Positions 22,195-24,383 of a stretch of 24,383 bases of DNA are shown piece by piece. Every line of letters begins with the position of its first letter. Position 1 is the stretch's first letter. The position numbers and the translations under genes are program-made. Source of the stretch: DATKBT01 sp035546295 (GTDB lineage Bacteria; Acidobacteriota; Thermoanaerobaculia; Multivoradales; Multivoraceae); the NCBI GenBank assembly GCA_035546295.1, contig DATKBT010000101.1, positions 1 to 24,383 of the forward strand, read 5' to 3'. A model generated the notes under the pieces. The model searched no databases and was not told where the DNA came from. It was given only the letters and a program-made list of their open reading frames with translations.

Positions 22195-22445
22195 AGACTG
22201 TCGACGAGACGGCGGGGCGCCGGCCAGGCCTCGATCGAGCTGTTGGAGGTCGAGCCGTCGAAGGCCGTTCCCGGCGTCGATCGGGCCGATCGACCGGTTC
22301 CGAAGCGGAGACTCGGACCGATCGAGCCGGTCCGAGCTCGAGCCGTCGAGGGCGGCGTTCTCGCAACCCGACGGAATCCCCGCTCCCCGAACTCCGTATC
22401 ATCGTCCACGTCGTCTTCGACGGCGCCGCGTACGAGCTGCTGGAG

Positions 22446-22475
22446 CTGAGCAGTACTGAGCAGGACTGAGCAGGA
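22446..22475 (+). repeat. 10-bp triplication directly upstream of the serine hydrolase gene
   Basis: The units ctgagcagta, ctgagcagga and ctgagcagga (22446-22455, 22456-22465, 22466-22475) precede the ribosome site aaggag (22479-22484) and ATG 22488. The array sits in the leader, where changes in copy number would alter the 5' untranslated region but not the protein. Confidence 0.85.
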
Positions 22476-22487
22476 GCAAGGAGAGCC

Positions 22488-24272
22488 ATGAGCCCACGCC
22501 TTCGATCTCGCCGCATCCGTCTCGCCGTAGCACCCTCGGCGGGACCATCCACACCCGGGGGCCGGCGGTCCGACCTCCTCCTCCCCCTCCGTCCCGCCGC
22601 GGCCGGGATCGCGCTCGCGCTCCTCGCGTCCACCCACGCCCCGCCGGCCAACGCCGCGCCCGTGGACGGCCGTCATCTGGCAGCCCAGATCGAGGGCTTC
22701 CTCGCGGCCTCCTACCCCGCCGACGAGCCCGGCGCGGCCGTGATCGCCACCCGCGACGGACAGGTCGTCTACCGGGGCGCGCACGGCATGGCCGACCTCG
22801 AGCTCGGGGTTCCGCTCGAGCCCGACATGGTCTTCCGCCTCGGCTCGATCACCAAGCAGTTCACGGCCGCCGCCATCCTGCTGCTGGAGGAGCAGGGCAA
22901 GCTCTCGCTCGACGACCCGATCACGAAGCTCCTGCCCGACTACCCGACGCACGGCCACGAGATCACCATCCGGCACCTGCTCTCCCACACCTCGGGGATT
23001 CGCAGCTACACCGGCATTCCCGGCTGGATGCAGACGAAGATCAAGCAGGACATGACGCTCGACGAGCTGATCGACGGCTTCGACTCGGAGCCCATGGACT
23101 TCGCCCCCGGCGAGCGCTTCCTCTACAACAACTCCGGCTACGTGCTGCTCGGCATGATCATCGAGAAGGCGTCGGGCAAAGGCTACGAGGAGTACATCGA
23201 GCAGGAGATCTTCCAGCCGCTCGAGATGAAGGCCTCGGACTACGGCGACCACGGGCGGATCATCCCGCGTCGGGCCAAGGGCTACGACGGCGGACCAGGC
23301 AGCTACCGCAACGCCCAGTACCTGAGCATGACCCAGCCGCACGCGGCCGGCTCGCTGCTCTCGACCGTCGACGATCTCGCCAAGTGGGACGCCGCGCTCT
23401 ACACCCAGGACCTGCTGTCGAAGGCTTCGCTCGAAAAACAGGTGACGCCGTTCACGCTGAACGACGGCACCTCCACGGGCTATGCCTACGGGCTGAGCGT
23501 CGGCGAGCTCAGAGGACGTCCGTCGATCTCGCACGGCGGCGGGATCTTCGGCTTCAGCACCTACGCCCTGCGCCTCCCCGAGGAGCGGGTGTACGTCGCG
23601 GTGCTCTCCAACGACTCCGGCAAGCCGGTGCGGCCGAGCTACGTCGCCCAGAAGGTCGCGGCCATGGTCATCGGCGACCCGTTCCCCGAGCGCGTGGCCG
23701 TCGACCGCCCCGCCGCCGATCTCGAGCAGTACACGGGCGTCTATCGCATCGACGACGAGGAGACGCGCACCGTCCTCCTGGTCGGCGAGCGGCTCGTCAC
23801 CGAGCGCACCGGCGGCGACCGGCAGCCGCTCGAGGCGGCGGGAGGCGATCTGTTCTTCTACCCCGGCTCCTTCACCCACCTCACCTTCGAGCGCGACGAG
23901 AACGGCGAGATCAGCCACATGCTGCTCTACCCGAACGGCGCACCTGAGCCCGAGCGCGCCGAGCGCACCGACGAGCCGCTGCCCCAGGGCCCGGAGCGGG
24001 CCGAGGTCGACCCCGCGATCTACGACCGCTACGTCGGCGTATACGAGCTCCAGCCCGGCTTCGACCTCACGGTGACCCGCGACGGCGACGCGCTGTTCGT
24101 CCAGGCTACGGGACAGTCTCGCTTGGAGCTGATGCCGACCTCCGAGACCGAGTTCCACGTCGCCGCGATCGGCGCCACGCTGCGCTTCGTCGTCGGCGAC
24201 GGCGGCGGTCCCGCGCAGGCGGCGATCCTGTTGCAGGGGGGCCGAGAGATGGAGGCCGCGAGGAAGGACTGA
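22488..24272 (+). CDS. Exported serine hydrolase, class C beta-lactamase / penicillin-binding-protein-like
   Basis: This 594-residue protein starts at ATG 22488 with aaggag at ideal spacing. A basic N-terminus leads into a hydrophobic signal segment (about 36-57, ending ANAAP), so it is exported. The serine hydrolase motifs are all present: S120-I-T-K123 (SxxK), Y213-N-N215 (Y-x-N) and H349-G-G (HxG, in place of KTG). Supporting motifs are FRLGSITKQFTAAAILLLEEQGKLSLDDPI, IRHLLSHTSGIRSY, GSLLSTVDDLAKWDAAL and ISHGGGIFGFSTY. The C-terminal ~200 residues contain two similar beta-rich modules (about 405-485 and 505-590; LEQYTGVYRIDD and YDRYVGVYELQP) of the DUF3471 kind often attached to such enzymes. 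Substrates range from D-Ala peptides to esters, so the specific reaction and any antibiotic resistance role are unknown. It lies alone, about 960 bp after the permease. Confidence 0.92.
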   Translation: MSPRLRSRRIRLAVAPSAGPSTPGGRRSDLLLPLRPAAAGIALALLASTHAPPANAAPVDGRHLAAQIEGFLAASYPADEPGAAVIATRDGQVVYRGAHGMADLELGVPLEPDMVFRLGSITKQFTAAAILLLEEQGKLSLDDPITKLLPDYPTHGHEITIRHLLSHTSGIRSYTGIPGWMQTKIKQDMTLDELIDGFDSEPMDFAPGERFLYNNSGYVLLGMIIEKASGKGYEEYIEQEIFQPLEMKASDYGDHGRIIPRRAKGYDGGPGSYRNAQYLSMTQPHAAGSLLSTVDDLAKWDAALYTQDLLSKASLEKQVTPFTLNDGTSTGYAYGLSVGELRGRPSISHGGGIFGFSTYALRLPEERVYVAVLSNDSGKPVRPSYVAQKVAAMVIGDPFPERVAVDRPAADLEQYTGVYRIDDEETRTVLLVGERLVTERTGGDRQPLEAAGGDLFFYPGSFTHLTFERDENGEISHMLLYPNGAPEPERAERTDEPLPQGPERAEVDPAIYDRYVGVYELQPGFDLTVTRDGDALFVQATGQSRLELMPTSETEFHVAAIGATLRFVVGDGGGPAQAAILLQGGREMEAARKD

Positions 24273-24383
24273 GGTCGACCAGAGAACGGCCGTCGAGCGC
24301 GCGCCCGAGGGCTTTCAGCTCTCGGCGCTCGCTGGCCTCCCGCGTGCGCCACGGCCAATCGTAAAGCCCCATCCGCACGCCGC

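Larger units (their letters stand above)
21702..22487. other. Gene-poor region before the serine hydrolase
   Basis: I see no supported gene here. GC content is lower than in the surrounding genes and no frame shows the strong third-position bias of the neighbours. The content that stands out is a four-copy gatggtgcaaac array (22146-22194), palindromic GATCG-rich sequence around 22285-22345, a direct repeat of a cgagccgtcga core near 22249 and 22341, and a 10-bp triplication just before the next gene (22446-22475). A weak -10-like tatcat is at about 22396, without a matching -35. Confidence 0.5.

Noticed and set aside
22140..22200. Possible CRISPR array
   Set aside because: Units of 12-13 bp abut without spacers and no cas genes are present.
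14014..24158. Minus-strand open frames (687, 551, 824, 597 and 783 codons) opposite the permeases, adaptors and serine hydrolase
   Set aside because: They run across gene boundaries and intergenic DNA without change in character and overlap well-supported plus-strand genes.
24273..24383. Possible 3' end of a convergent minus-strand gene at the right edge
   Set aside because: Open frames continue into the antisense of the serine hydrolase without a stop near the gap; the 111 bp are too short to judge.

Overview
This is a GC-rich window (high G or C at third codon positions, long antisense reading frames opposite nearly every gene). The gene content points to an Acidobacteriota-like Gram-negative bacterium. 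It holds an ADOP-type double permease ('acidobacterial duplicated orphan permease'), a TonB-dependent receptor, exported M14 peptidases with DxDxDG acidic loops, periplasmic adaptors, Tat-type signal peptides and lipoprotein signals. The taxonomic call is inference; no rRNA or marker gene is present.

Left end (1-1410, minus strand): the 5' part of a winged-helix regulator, a small membrane-anchored protein of unknown function, a conserved-looking gene that has lost its start, and the 3' part of a tRNA-Phe(GAA) whose 5' half is absent or decayed. Region 1420-8591 is a divergent unit. Two M14 zinc-carboxypeptidase-like genes lie on the minus strand 5 bp apart: one has all expected active-site residues, while in the other the zinc ligands are exchanged or shifted and the catalytic Glu is replaced. 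A TonB-dependent receptor on the plus strand shares their upstream region. A joint role in peptide degradation and uptake is plausible but inferred. Region 8933-11796 is a tandem pair of paralogous Tat-exported proteins that resemble GH99/DUF5010-like glycoside hydrolases. The second copy begins with three 14-bp repeats that create two five-codon mini-ORFs coupled to the real start.

Region 12294-21526 holds an LLM-family (F420-dependent-like) oxidoreductase, an ADOP permease, then three periplasmic adaptors with overlapping ends (ATGA, TTGA), followed by a MacB-type permease. No ABC ATPase is encoded in the window. Region 21527-22487 is an essentially gene-free kilobase with a hairpin terminator candidate and two short tandem repeat arrays. 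It leads into a secreted class C beta-lactamase-type serine hydrolase (22488-24272).

The most unusual item is a 281-bp element with terminal inverted repeats, present twice at about 95% identity (11797-12077 and 19957-20237). Both copies are flanked by CTAG on each side, and both sit exactly on the TAG stop codon of a gene. They encode nothing convincing and have internal inverted repeats, as expected for a MITE-like, non-autonomous mobile element. One copy lies between the third adaptor and the MacB permease, apparently splitting an operon.
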